Part shown: positions 54,080 to 64,000 of the stretch, one piece after another
Layout of the letters: each line of letters opens with the position of its first letter
Position numbering within the stretch: the stretch's first letter is position 1
Assembly: GCF_013373865.1 (NCBI RefSeq)
Contig: NC_050467.1
Span: 28,108,996 to 28,172,995, forward strand
Direction: 5' to 3'
Origin: Monomorium pharaonis
Lineage: Eukaryota > Arthropoda > Insecta > Hymenoptera > Formicidae
DNA length: 64,000 nucleotides
Notes under the pieces: model-generated
Database searches by the model: none
What the model saw: the letters and a program-made list of their open reading frames with translations, nothing else
Told to the model about the DNA's origin: nothing
Made by a program: the position numbers and the translations under genes

Positions 54080-55090
54080 AAGTGGGGCAAAGATACGGGG
54101 CAAACCATCCTCAGTGCTCCCTAAAAATATTCTGAAGCGAAAACAGCGACTTCCCTGAATCCTCATCCTGGAAGCAGGGCGCTACGATTCAGGCGCCTGC
54201 TTCCTCCCTGAACTTCAAGCCAGGGGCGCCTACCGGGGCGCTTAAGTAAGGAGATGTCCAGGGGATAACGGGCGCCTATTAAGGCGCTTTTTACCCCCTA
54301 CGTCGTCCCTCCACCTAACTGTGCACCACAGGGCAGCCCATAGGGCGCTCTCCGTCACAAACGCCCCCATCTTTCCTTGGTGTGGGATTTGCTGTGCCCT
54401 CCCTGGGCGCTTCTCCCTCACGCTCTCTACACCTCGTCGCAAAATTGTACGCTCTTCCTCTCACTAGCATCCGAAAAGTACCCACAAAAGAAAAGAGGTA
54501 CTCTCCCCCCCCTTTTTTTTTATTATTTTGGGCCTAAATTCATTTCCTAAAAGCACCACTAAGAACCACGTCGTCCACGTGGCAGGCAGTAACTACGCGA
54601 ACAATAACAATAACTATCATTGATCTCTCTCTGTCTCTCTATCTCTCTCTCTCTCTCTGTTCACGTACTCTTGGTCCGCGTCCGTGTGAAACCGAACAAG
54701 ACGGCTAAGAATAGAGTCCGAGTCGATCTCTAGCTTACACTCCGTGGGATGGTACGGGCTGCCCACTAGGGCGCTTATCCCCCACACTCCCCTCCCTACT
54801 CCATGGGCAATGGACTCGCCTATTTGGGCGCTCTATCCCCACGGACTCATACTATTACAAACTAGGCAGATTGACTCGGTTTCTCATCTAAATTACGCTG
54901 ATTAAAATATTTCTTAAAAACTAAAAGAAAGGGAAATAAATATTAACAAAGAGAAAGAGAGGAACATTACACAAACTACATGACTCTTACCACACTCGCT
55001 TATTAAAAAATTTACCTGCCTGACACGTGTCTTTTATATGATCATGGGTTCTTTTAATAAAATCGGTTTACAACCAAACAGTGCGACATC
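54080..55090. other. Noncoding region with recurring GGCGCT/GGCGCC motif
   Basis: GGGCGCT or GGCGCC-type cores occur at about 54178, 54199, 54227, 54236, 54268, 54283, 54343, 54404, 54769 and 54818, often followed by T/C-rich sequence and CCCC. A TC-rich stretch lies at 54625-54660. No gene recognised. Confidence 0.4.
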
Positions 55091-55600
55091 ATGCCACGGT
55101 CTCGCCGAGGGGGAAGGAAGCGGCAGATCAAGCGGTTAAAATGGCGTCTCATCGAGGCTGGAACGTTCGATCCTCGCATCTTCGATCGACCTCCGCCCCC
55201 CGACGCTTCCCCGAGACGCCACGGATCACCGGGCCCGTTTGAGCTGCCGCCTCCACAGCCTACGCCCTGCACCCGACTAGTGGCCCCGGCACCACCCTGC
55301 CATAGCGCACCACCACCAAACCTCGCTCCCTTCAGGCGCCCGCCGCCCCGGCTACCCCCAGGGACCGACACCGCCCCTATACGAGCTCTCACGCGTCCCG
55401 CAAAGGTGGACCGCCAGGCCCGTCCACCCCTGCGGCAAGGCCCCCGCATAACAAGCGACGAGGCCTTCGTCGGGTCGCTCCCGAAATTCGCCTTATCCGG
55501 CAAGGCGACCCCTCGATCCATAGAAGCTTATAAAAGGCTTCTCAAGCCCCTCGAAGGAGCACCACCTCTTAAAAGAGGAAAACAAGCGGGAGAACAATAA
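55091..55600 (+). CDS. Pro/Arg-rich basic ORF (169 residues), unknown
   Basis: ATG at 55091, stop at 55598-55600. The N-terminus is strongly basic (PRSRRGGRKRQIKRLK), followed by about 80 residues rich in Pro, and a C-terminal segment with EAFVGSLPKFAL and KPLEGAPPLKRGKQ. I recognise no family. Its base composition (GC-rich) contrasts with the AT-rich flank, and an AATAAA-like cluster (AATAATAAAAATAATAAAAG) follows the stop. It could be a nucleocapsid-like ORF of a retroelement or a chance open frame, since an antisense ORF of similar length overlaps it. Confidence 0.35.
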   Translation: MPRSRRGGRKRQIKRLKWRLIEAGTFDPRIFDRPPPPDASPRRHGSPGPFELPPPQPTPCTRLVAPAPPCHSAPPPNLAPFRRPPPRLPPGTDTAPIRALTRPAKVDRQARPPLRQGPRITSDEAFVGSLPKFALSGKATPRSIEAYKRLLKPLEGAPPLKRGKQAGEQ

Positions 55601-56100
55601 TAAAAATAATAAAAGAAAATATATTCTATAACCGGATCCAATTTTTTTTTTCTTTTTACCCACAAACTCACAAACAGTTACGCTCCTGGGGAACCACGGG
55701 TTACGCTCGGCCCCGGTCACTTCCCCCCTCCCCCAGGACGTAACAACATGAATTAAAAAATTTTTAGTTGGTGCTTCTAAACGGTTTAAAGTTTAAAGGG
55801 TTGAAACCACCCTTCAAAAACTGAGCGTTTTTGCCTTTTCTTGATATATCTCGTAAACTAAACAAAATATTAAAAAATGTTTTATATAAAAGTTTTACAG
55901 CATAAATACTTCTATTTAGTTGTGCTGTTTATTTTTTGAATTATATATTTATATGTGACAGTTATATGTGACAGACAGAATGAAAACTGTGTTGTACCTT
56001 GCGATGCAACAAAATGATTTTGCCGTACTTTGCGGTGCGACAAATAATCTTATTGGGTTTGTTGCTGCTTTAGGAGTAGGAACTCGCGAAAGGAGGCTTT
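55601..56100. other. Noncoding, nothing recognised
   Basis: AT-rich DNA with a C-rich patch near 55720-55735 (CTTCCCCCCTCCCCC). No supported feature. Confidence 0.35.
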
Positions 56101-56112
56101 TGTTGGCAGGGT

Positions 56113-56745
56113 CCTCGAGTCACCAACACACTTGTTATTAGTAATTAACAAAAGAAGTGTTTATTCTCTGTAGTTACAAGGCAGTTCTTTACACTTGCGA
56201 TCGGCGAAGGTGCCGTGTTGTTTTACTCAGAGATGATAAGATACGGTGCGCGGCTCTGAGATAGCGTGCTGTATATTCGCTTGCTCGAGATGCGTTGTGA
56301 CTAAGTCCCGAACTCTAAGTTTGTATGCTAATCTCGCGGGCCGTATGTTTCAGCTTGATTGACTATCACTGATTCCGCGGCCCACTGTCCGGCAGCGGCT
56401 TAAGTAGTGCCGCGAATTTGGCATAATAGTGGGGCAATGGGCCATCCGCATGATATATGGTCATAACCGCTCGTATCCAGCGCGCGGGAAATATTCGCGA
56501 GCTTAGCAACAATTGCCAAAACGCAAATATGCATTTTCGGTGACATGATCGTTGCTAACTGAACTTCGCTAAATTCCATGCGATGCCCGGTACGTTGACC
56601 GGTGCGATGGTCGACCGGCAGCGCACGAGGCATGTTACTTGACACTTCGCGATAAGGAGCCTTCTTTGGCGAGCTATTCTAATATCTTTTATATTTTAAT
56701 TTTAATATTCTATATTATCGGTTGTGAGTGCCTCGCTCACAACTA
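56113..56745 (-). repeat. LTR-like segment
   Basis: On the minus strand it begins TTGTGAGCGAGGCACTCACAA (arms of 7-8 bases; compare the Gypsy LTR start TGTTGTGAG) and ends with AATAAA (about 56161), about 50 bases before ...CCTGCCAACA. The size (~630 bp) suits a solo LTR. No target duplication is clear. Confidence 0.35.
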
Positions 56746-56767
56746 TGTGAAAACAGCGTGATTACTC

Positions 56768-57553
56768 TAAGTATTTAATATATACTGTGTCAAATATGTT
56801 CCTGAAATTTTTAAAGTTTATACTCACACACACAAATTAACTTCTCTACAAAAATAGTGATATTTAAATATTTTGCGCCAATTATAAAAACAAATATTTT
56901 TATAAGAACTAAAACATTATTACTATTTTTTAGCCAGTTTTTATAATAGAAAATTTTTTAGATTTGACACTATAAAATTAGAGTATTACGTTTTTTTCTC
57001 TACAAAAGTAATGATATATATAGAAAAGAAAATGCGCCAACTATAAAGTAGATGTTTATACAAACTAGAACATTACTTTATTATTCTTTGGCTGGCATTT
57101 ATAGTTTAATTTTTCATTAATTCCGTATCAGACTAGAGATTGATATTGAGATTGAAATTAAATGTAATAACCAATTAGTTGGTCAAATTCTAATTCAATC
57201 TCAATCTCAATCTCTAGTCTGATATGGCTTTGATTGTCTTAAGTTTGTCTTTAGATACAATTTTGTTAATTACGAAGTATTTTAACGATAAACTTAAGAA
57301 GATCCTTAAATATAAAATTAAACTATAAATATTAGCCTTTTGTATTAAATTATTGGCTGCTGTGCGCCGATACGAGGCTGCTGTGCGCCTGCAAAAAACA
57401 ATTGTCAGGAAGTATATTGGCAAGGAATAAAGAAGATAATATTGAGCTGGCAAATAAGTTTTAAATGTTTAATTATAAATGTTACAAATAAATATTTTAA
57501 TACAAATAAATATTTTACTACAAAAACTTGGCGCTGCTAAACCGAATAATTTG
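56768..57553 (+). repeat. Left arm of long foldback element
   Basis: 786 bp, starts TAAGTATTTAATATATACTG and ends ...ACCGAATAATTTG. It is an inverse copy of 58755-59521 at about 98-99% identity. It contains an extra ~20-bp tandem duplication near 57360-57390 and an internal inverted repeat (57127-57157 with 57196-57224, CTCAATCTC-type). Confidence 0.92.
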
Positions 57554-58754
57554 CTTTAATACAAAATCATTTTCTTACAATTTTACTTACATATTAAAAT
57601 AATACATATAATATACACGCATGAGGGAGAGAGAGAGAGAAAGAGAGAGACGCACGCACGCACGCATAAGAGACAGATATTAACCGCTTCTGTTCGCGCG
57701 TGCGTAGAGTAAACGCGATCGCACGGGGAGAATTGCCGGGATCCGTCCCGATAGAGACGCGAAGTGAGTGGTCAGGAATGCGGGAGGTTCACGGGAGGTG
57801 AGAGGAATAAGGAGGAGGCATAGATATCACTCACACTTAATTTCTTTATTCCACAAACGAACGCTCGAAGCGAGGGGCGAACCGTATCTTTTACACTGTG
57901 TCGGATATCTTGATACGCCCTGATATTGCGCTGCCTGATCGACGCGGAAATCTTGCAGAGCCTCGAGATCGAGGTCCTCGCGAATCCGGAAATCTTGCGC
58001 GCGATCCGACGGAGATCTTGTGCGCGAGGCAGAGGACGTTCGCGGGAAAGATACGGTCACCTGCGCACGGACGTAACACACTTACAACATTCACGCGGAT
58101 ATTAAAATTAAGAATTGCGTGGTCGGAGCGGATTAATTAATAATGCACTCGCACTATCACGGCGCGAATGAGAGGGAAGAGCGGAAGTGAATCCCCGCAG
58201 CTAGGATCGGCGGAAGACGGGAGAGATCTGTTGGACGATCTGATTTCGGTCCCGGGCTGCGAGAGACTGAAGAATTATGCATCGTAAAACAATTACGATC
58301 GGAGGCGAGAAAAGGGGCGGTAGGGAACCGATATCGAGACTTATTTGGGCATGGATTTGGACGTGCCCTTTTTTGGGCATGTTTATTTGCATAGCGACCG
58401 AGATGCATAGTTACCGGTGCTGATAGCAAACGAAAATCGCGCGTGTGAGGAGCTAGTGACAGCGCCGCGCGACTCGGTGCATCGAAGAAATGAACTATCA
58501 GAAGCTCGATGGCTGTCAGGAGCCCTCACTACTCGCGGATAAAACAGAGCAAATAAAAGGACAATGTCGAAACTTTAAAATAATTGTTATAGTCTCGAAC
58601 AGCTTCCTTAAAAGTAAATCGCTTCCTTATAAACTAAGTTATATACTAAACTTAAGTAAATCGCTTTCCTATAAACTAAGTTATATACTAAAAACACACA
58701 CACACACACACACACACGTTTAGATGCACATACAAGAGAAAAAGGAAGAGCTTT
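57554..58754. other. Spacer of foldback element
   Basis: About 1.2 kb: (GA)n and (CGCA)n near 57628-57665, a GC-rich CpG-bearing middle (57700-58480) without a convincing gene, and (CA)n at 58695-58717. The GC-rich part resembles LTR or UTR sequence and differs from the AT-rich arms, so it may be captured DNA. Confidence 0.5.
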
Positions 58755-59521
58755 CAAATTATTCGGTTTAGCAGCGCCAAGTTTTTGTAGTAAAATATTT
58801 ATTTGTATTAAAATATTTATTTGTAACATTTATAATTTATTTGTATTAAAACTTATTTGCCAGCTCAATATTATCTTCTTTATTCCTTGCCAATATACTT
58901 CCTGACAATTGTTTTTTGCAGGCGCACAGCAGCCAATAATTTAATACAAAAGGCTAATATTTATAGTTTAATTTTATATTTAAGGATCTTCTTAAGTTTA
59001 TCGTTAAAATACTTCGTAATTAACAAAATTGTATCTAAAGACAAACTTAAGACAATCAAAGCCATATCAGACTAGAGATTGAGATTGAGATTGAATTAGA
59101 ATTTGACCAACTAATTGGTTATTACATTTAATTTCAATCTCAATATCAATCTCTAGTCTAATACGGAATTAATGAAAAATTAAACTATAAATGCCAGCCA
59201 AAGAATAATAAAGTAATGTTCTAGTTTGTATAAACATCTACTTTATAGTTGGCGCATTTTCTTTTCTATATATATCATTACTTTTGTAGAGAAAAAAACG
59301 TAATACTCTAATTTTATAGTGTCAAATCTAAAAAATTTTCTATTATAAAAACTGGCTAAAAAATAGTAATAATGTTTTAGTTCTTATAAAAATATTTGTT
59401 TTTATAATTGGCGCAAAATATTTAAATATCACTATTTTTGTAGAGAAGTTAATTTGTGTGTGTGAGTATAAACTTTAAAAATTTCAGGAACATATTTGAC
59501 ACAGTATATATTAAATACTTA
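58755..59521 (-). repeat. Right arm of long foldback element
   Basis: 767 bp, the inverse copy of 56768-57553. The outer end reads ...ACACAGTATATATTAAATAC then TTA. The outermost TA on each side could be a TA target duplication. Confidence 0.92.
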
Positions 59522-60071
59522 AGTTAAACTATCTAAAAGAATATACCACTTAGGTTGAGATTAATCAAAAGTTCTATCTTAAATTTGTGATTTTTTCCTT
59601 AAAAGATATATATCACTTAGGTTGAATTTAAATCAAAAGTATTATCTTAGATTTTGTTATATATTACTTAAGTTGAACAATCCAATAATTTTTTTCCTTA
59701 AAGGAAAAACCACACACTTGGCGCCTTTTTTTTACCTTTTTTAAAAAGGTAATTTTGTTCGGATATCACGCATTTTGTATTGTTTATAGACCACTTCGAC
59801 TGAATTTGATTTATGTATCACTTAGATTAAATTTAATGAAATGTATCTTACTTGATACTTGATAAGTAAATGATTTTTTTCCATTCCATATATCACTTTG
59901 GTTGAATTTGATCAAAAGTATTATCTTGAATTTTATAAATTTTTTTTTAATTAAAAGAAAACCAGATTTAGCGCTTTTTTACCTTTTTTAAAAAGTATAA
60001 TTACATTGCTAAACCTATTTATAAAAATTAATATTTATATTAAATTAAGAATACATTTTTGCTGAATATTA
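59522..60071. repeat. Diverged short repeats downstream of the Helitron
   Basis: The phrase CACTTAGGTTGAATTTAATC or a variant, often followed by AAAAGTATTATCTTA, recurs near 59546, 59611, 59668, 59815 and 59893. TTTTTTACCTTTTTTAAAAA occurs at about 59727-59752 and again near 59970. I see no clear Helitron 3' terminus (CTRR plus hairpin). Confidence 0.5.
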
Positions 60072-62096
60072 TTATTTATTATCAACTTTTTCTAAGAATA
60101 ATATATAAATATCTTTAGCACCTCTAGGCCATTGCTTTTTGGTAATTTGCACATCATCTGCTTCAATCCAATTGCACAATCCTTCTTTACACATACTTGT
60201 AAAATGACCATTTTCAATACATGAACCATGATGAAATATAGCGTTCATAATTTTATATATTTGTCCAGCTATTAATATTTTACTTGTCGGGATAGCGCAT
60301 AAATTAAATTTTTGTACTTTTACTAAGCTACCATTTTGTAATGAAAATAGACTTAAACATATAATAACTATCTCTTTTGCCAATTTTATTTCTTTCTTAA
60401 ATAATAACTCATTTCCTTCACAACGTTCACATGATTTATTATGTAATTCAAACCAATGTGAAAATGATATATTTAATAAATCATTAAGATTAAAACTTTT
60501 TTTCTTTAAATTGTTAACAGGAATTGAAAGAATAACATTATTATCCGTAGTAACTTTTGTATTACTACATAATTTGCATCGAGTAGTAAAAATAACTTGA
60601 TGCTCTACCAAATTTTTTATAAAATCGTATTTTGTGCAAAGAGCTGTAAGAAAATCAAATGCATCTCGTTTAATACAAGTTGAAAAATACTCTCCTAAGT
60701 ATTCCCGTATTGCATAGGTATTTAAATTATGTATTCCATTTTCATATCGGTGAGTTAAAATACTTAAAACATCTAATTTATCAGAATTAAATAATTGTTT
60801 TCTAATAATATTTAAATGAAATAAACATTGCAATCCAGCATTTGCATAACATGAAACTTTGTCAGTATTTTGAAAACCACGTAAAATCCAACAAGTAGTA
60901 TTACGTCGAACTTTTTGATCCGACTGTTGAACGGAAGTAATTGTCTTCCATAATGTCCATGGCGTATCTTTAACTTTATGATATCGTTCTTTTGAAATAG
61001 TAATAACTTGTTCTTCCGGTTTATGTATTTGTTTTAACCGATTATATTCGATAATTGCTTCTTCACTAGCTATTACACACGAAGGGTCGAAATTAATCAA
61101 ATGCAATCCATCCAGAGATGTCACACGGGATAATGCAACATAAATCTGACCACAACTAAACACAGAATTACCTATATCCGTAACAACATTTTGCAAACTT
61201 AATGCTTGAGCTTTATAAATGGTAATACCATAACTCAAAGATATTGGAAATTGTTTCCTAATAACAAATGCTTTTTCCATAACTTGAAATTTGACACTTA
61301 CTCTTTCAATAAAATATTCCAAATCAGATGGTAAAAGAAGTTTGATTTTTTCTACATAATCCGTAGATGGATCTTGCACAACTGAAATAACTGTAGCAAT
61401 TGTACCATTTACAAGGCCTAAACTAGCATCAATGTTACGTCTTATCATAACTTTCGCTCCAATTTTAATTGTAATTCGTTTGAAAAGCCCAGCTGTCCTA
61501 CTATTATCATCATCATTATCCGTCAATAACTTTGTTACTCTTTTTTTAATATATGGAATACATTTAATCTCATCTTCAGCAATTAATAATATTTCTTTCG
61601 AAGCAATACGACTTAACATTGCATTGTTAAGAACATCACACATATGACAAGTAGGGAGTAAACAAACGGTATCAGAAGGCAAATTATCAATAAAATTACA
61701 TAATTCACCTAATCTTTCTTCGAAAGACTTACCTATAAAAGATATTTTTCTTTTTTCGAGAATGTCACAATCAGATTTCGTCAGTAAACCAATACGAATT
61801 CTCGAAAGTAATTCACGATAAGATCCATCTCCTTGTTGGCGCATATTGATCGTTAATTCATCGTAATCAAATAAAGTAGTCCATAAGTTAACAGCATTTA
61901 AGGAACCAAGAAATTTCTTAACTTTTACATTTGATAAATCTACGAAGACAGGATCTTCATGTACAGGAGGTAATTGAAGCAAATCTCCAAATAAAAGAAT
62001 ATGCACTCGACCAAACCAACCATTATCACAATCAATAGTATCAAATATTTCAGATAATCGAAAATGTATATACAATAAAATCAAATTAGATATCAT
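60072..62096 (-). CDS. PIF1-type helicase C-terminal half fused to USP (C19) deubiquitinase-like domain
   Basis: The nominal start (62096) directly follows a 1-nt frame break next to the Walker B region, so the protein really continues from the 62974-62111 frame. Helicase motifs include GDLLQLPPV, then TIYKAQ and YVALSRVTSLDGLHL near residue 330. From about residue 400 a second domain begins. Its Cys box is GFQNTDKVSCYANAGLQC (catalytic Cys 416). CxxC pairs (CKLC, CERC) suit the zinc ribbon of a USP, and its His box is NGHFTSMC (His 631) followed by WIEADD. These are the signature boxes of ubiquitin-specific proteases. OTU domains are known in some Helitrons; a USP at this position is less usual. 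This part of the frame is open, with all catalytic residues present. Activity is inferred. Confidence 0.8.
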   Translation of the reverse strand: MISNLILLYIHFRLSEIFDTIDCDNGWFGRVHILLFGDLLQLPPVHEDPVFVDLSNVKVKKFLGSLNAVNLWTTLFDYDELTINMRQQGDGSYRELLSRIRIGLLTKSDCDILEKRKISFIGKSFEERLGELCNFIDNLPSDTVCLLPTCHMCDVLNNAMLSRIASKEILLIAEDEIKCIPYIKKRVTKLLTDNDDDNSRTAGLFKRITIKIGAKVMIRRNIDASLGLVNGTIATVISVVQDPSTDYVEKIKLLLPSDLEYFIERVSVKFQVMEKAFVIRKQFPISLSYGITIYKAQALSLQNVVTDIGNSVFSCGQIYVALSRVTSLDGLHLINFDPSCVIASEEAIIEYNRLKQIHKPEEQVITISKERYHKVKDTPWTLWKTITSVQQSDQKVRRNTTCWILRGFQNTDKVSCYANAGLQCLFHLNIIRKQLFNSDKLDVLSILTHRYENGIHNLNTYAIREYLGEYFSTCIKRDAFDFLTALCTKYDFIKNLVEHQVIFTTRCKLCSNTKVTTDNNVILSIPVNNLKKKSFNLNDLLNISFSHWFELHNKSCERCEGNELLFKKEIKLAKEIVIICLSLFSLQNGSLVKVQKFNLCAIPTSKILIAGQIYKIMNAIFHHGSCIENGHFTSMCKEGLCNWIEADDVQITKKQWPRGAKDIYILFLEKVDNK

Positions 62097-62110
62097 TGAT
62101 ACCTCATCAA

Positions 62111-62974
62111 TTATAAAAAGAATAACATCTTGAGGTCTGCTCGTAAAACTTTTAATACATGATCAGCTAATTGTTTATAATTAGGAGTAGAACCATGTTC
62201 AACGGGTAATTGAAGTAATCTATGTACTGTCAAACCATTTATATTAAATGCTGCTATACCAGTGGGCGCTGCTATTGCAGTATCCTTATTAAGATTTTGT
62301 TTTATCCAGCATTTAATAGTTTTAATCAAGAAACTTTTACCAGTGCCTCCTTCTCCACTAACGTATAGTCGTAATAACGATTTTTTATCTGACACGGTAT
62401 TAATGACTCTATCAAATACTCTTTTTTGATCTGCATTCAATTTTAAAATCATTTCAGATATATCGATTTTTTCTTCGTGACCACCGAGATTTTTAAAATC
62501 TTGCATTGCTTCACCAGCTTGAATATTTTGAACACCTATCGGATTATCAGGATCATCTTGAGACAGATGCTGTTTTTCGTCATTCTGTTGTTGAACCAAT
62601 TCCTTCACAGTTTCATATGCTTGTTTTAATTCTTCCATTTTTTCATGATACTGCAATGCTTCGACGAGATGTAATTTTACCTTATGAAATGATTCCGCAT
62701 AAGTATCAACCATTTTTAAGATTTTCCATTTTTCGCCATGGTTGAAACATAAGAAGTAATGAAAAGAAATAATTTTCCGGCCGCGTCTTAACATCATATT
62801 TATAATGATTAATGAGATGTCCACGTTGTCGCCGTTTAAGGTAATAACCATTATCCATTTTGTAATATTTAATATTTTTACTTTGTGGTTTAATTTTTGT
62901 AATATCATGCCATTGCATAAATTCATATAAACACATCGATTCAAATTCTTTCGGTCCATGTGGATAATGGTCAT
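62111..62974 (-). pseudogene. Helitron helicase N-terminal half (frameshifted)
   Basis: Carries Walker A (SGEGGTGKS) and APTGIAAF of a PIF1-family SF1 helicase, preceded by a charged linker. The frame ends at 62111 because one base appears to be missing near 62125, just before Walker B; the other frame continues into the downstream ORF. Its own N-terminus, upstream of about 62750, is read from the wrong frame, the correct one being the 63125-62706 ORF. Two compensating shifts therefore bracket this segment. Confidence 0.75.
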
Positions 62975-63965
62975 CTATTACAGACGCACAAAATATATCT
63001 GTAGAATCTCTATTGAGAGCTTCAACTTCCTTAACGTTTTTGACTCTTCTATATCGTATCTGATTCGTATCCAACCATTTAATCGTCGTATTTCGATCAG
63101 TTCCATATAAAGGAATACTTAGCAATGTATCCGCAGCTTCAAGAGCTCCACATTCTCAATTATTTAAAAATCGTAATCCAATATTCCAAAGACAGCTCGC
63201 TATCGATTTGTTTGTCTGATTTTTACAATCAAGAATATCTTCAGATAATTCACATTGTCCTGCTTTATTTACATACTTACTTATGTACATATTAATAAAC
63301 CTTGAATTTTCTCCAATATATTGTATATCCATATTTCCATTCCATGCAGTAAGAGTAGGAGGATTATAGTCATTTATATAACCCTCTCTCTCCGTTCGAG
63401 GAATATCATAAAGCCTACTTCTAGACTTTAACTGTTTCCTACCTGCTATCGAACTTACAACATCTCTTAAACATAACGTATCCGTAACAGGGCGAGGAAA
63501 TCCGAAACGACATATACGACCAACTTTACGTCCTATTTTCTTAGAACGAAGACAATAATTGTTATGTTTGTGTTGTTGGTATGTATTAACTCGCTCATAT
63601 AATAATGGAGAAATATTTTTATCTGGCATTTTACAAGTTACATGTTGTAAAATAAAATCAGAAATTTCTTTTTCAGAAGATACACCAATAATTGGTGCAT
63701 CTTTAATCCAAATTAACATATGAAAGTGTTGTATCCCTCTACCTTGATATTCTCGTCGCCAGAAGTAATGTGTAACTTCTCCGATCGGATGATCTTCGGA
63801 ACAAATAAAATCAATCATTGCTCGAAACTTATTATCGAGAAATCTCGATGTTGATACAGAATCTCTAGCAACGAGAGCACTAGTGGAAGACGAATCGTTA
63901 CACCAACCATTTACTTCACGAATGTATTGACCTAAATCATCCCACATCCATTCACTAGGACTCAA
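62706..63965 (-). pseudogene. Helitron Rep (HUH endonuclease) and linker, split by TGA
   Basis: One frame from the window edge to 62706, interrupted by TGA at 63156-63158. Continuity across the stop is supported by coding sequence between it and the next ATG (63125). The upstream part has the HUH motif (IQHFHMLIWI) and the tyrosine motif (YISKYVNKA, with the two Tyr spaced by four) of the rolling-circle nuclease, which nicks and joins single strands. The TTG at 63965 is not a real start, since the frame is open to the window end with FLTLSPSEW, a conserved Rep opening. The downstream part (63125-62706) contains the Helitron linker with PLYGTDRN. The TGA is consistent with CpG decay. Confidence 0.82.
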
Positions 63966-64000
63966 TGTTAAAAACCATGTCGCAGGTCCGTAATGTTGTA

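Larger units (their letters stand above)
60072..64000 (-). mobile_element. Helitron (rolling-circle transposon), 5' part beyond window
   Basis: A single degraded ORF set in order Rep (HUH), linker, PIF1-type helicase, USP-like protease. It has one nonsense codon (TGA 63156-63158) and two frame changes (near 62750 and near 62125). The Rep N-terminus lies beyond 64000, where the frame is still open. No Helitron termini were identified. Confidence 0.88.

Noticed and set aside
56400..56645. 81-codon minus-strand ORF
   Set aside because: Lies inside an LTR-like segment; no domain and no codon support.

Overview
This window looks like a repeat-rich stretch of an insect nuclear genome, most likely a hymenopteran such as an ant. 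That identification is an inference. It rests on AT-rich DNA with short spliceosomal introns, a CTAACC-type repeat near 21.5 kb, and the mix of element families: MULE-like, Helitron, Crypton-like, CR1-group LINE, BEL/Pao and env-bearing Ty3/Gypsy. No conserved single-copy host gene, tRNA, rRNA or CRISPR array was found. Bases 11501-12000 are a run of 500 N.

Layout from left to right. 57-3386 (+): a MULE-like DDE transposase, a Ulp1 (C48) protease and a PHD-type finger, in three frames. 3387-9025: mostly noncoding DNA with hairpins, a 147-bp tandem array and a GA-rich tract. 9026-11500 (-): a decayed CR1-group LINE copy that runs into the gap. 12001-17026 (-): seven exons, all joined in phase 1, encoding a leader, a very acidic region, an OTU-like segment, zinc-binding clusters and a family B DNA polymerase exonuclease domain that stops at the gap. 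18289-19116 (+): an unrecognised 275-residue protein, divergent from the polymerase gene. 20743-34822 (+): a spliced Crypton-like tyrosine recombinase gene whose 9.8-kb intron holds a nearly intact LINE (24941-29349), a PIF/Harbinger-type MITE, foldback elements and a 70-bp tandem array.

34849-42932 (+): a BEL/Pao retrotransposon with a tRNA-Tyr primer site, a 1.57-kb insertion between RNase H and integrase, and a 3' LTR cut to 229 bp. 42927-52347 (-): an env-bearing Ty3/Gypsy element (LTR, leader ORF, gag-protease, pol, env) with in-frame stops, an antisense acidic ORF and no recognisable matching 3' LTR. 52348-56767: unassigned DNA with LTR-like pieces and a Pro-rich ORF. 56768-59521: a foldback structure with arms of about 770 bp. 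60072-64000 (-): a Helitron (HUH Rep, PIF1-type helicase, C-terminal USP-like deubiquitinase) that runs off the right edge.

The strongest themes are three. First, three unrelated mobile or virus-like genes each carry a different ubiquitin/SUMO protease-like domain (Ulp1, OTU-like, USP). Second, the polymerase gene has a host-like intron structure and a divergent partner. Third, LINE ORF1 and ORF2 lie in one frame, separated only by a UAG in a UAG-CARYYA leaky-stop context.
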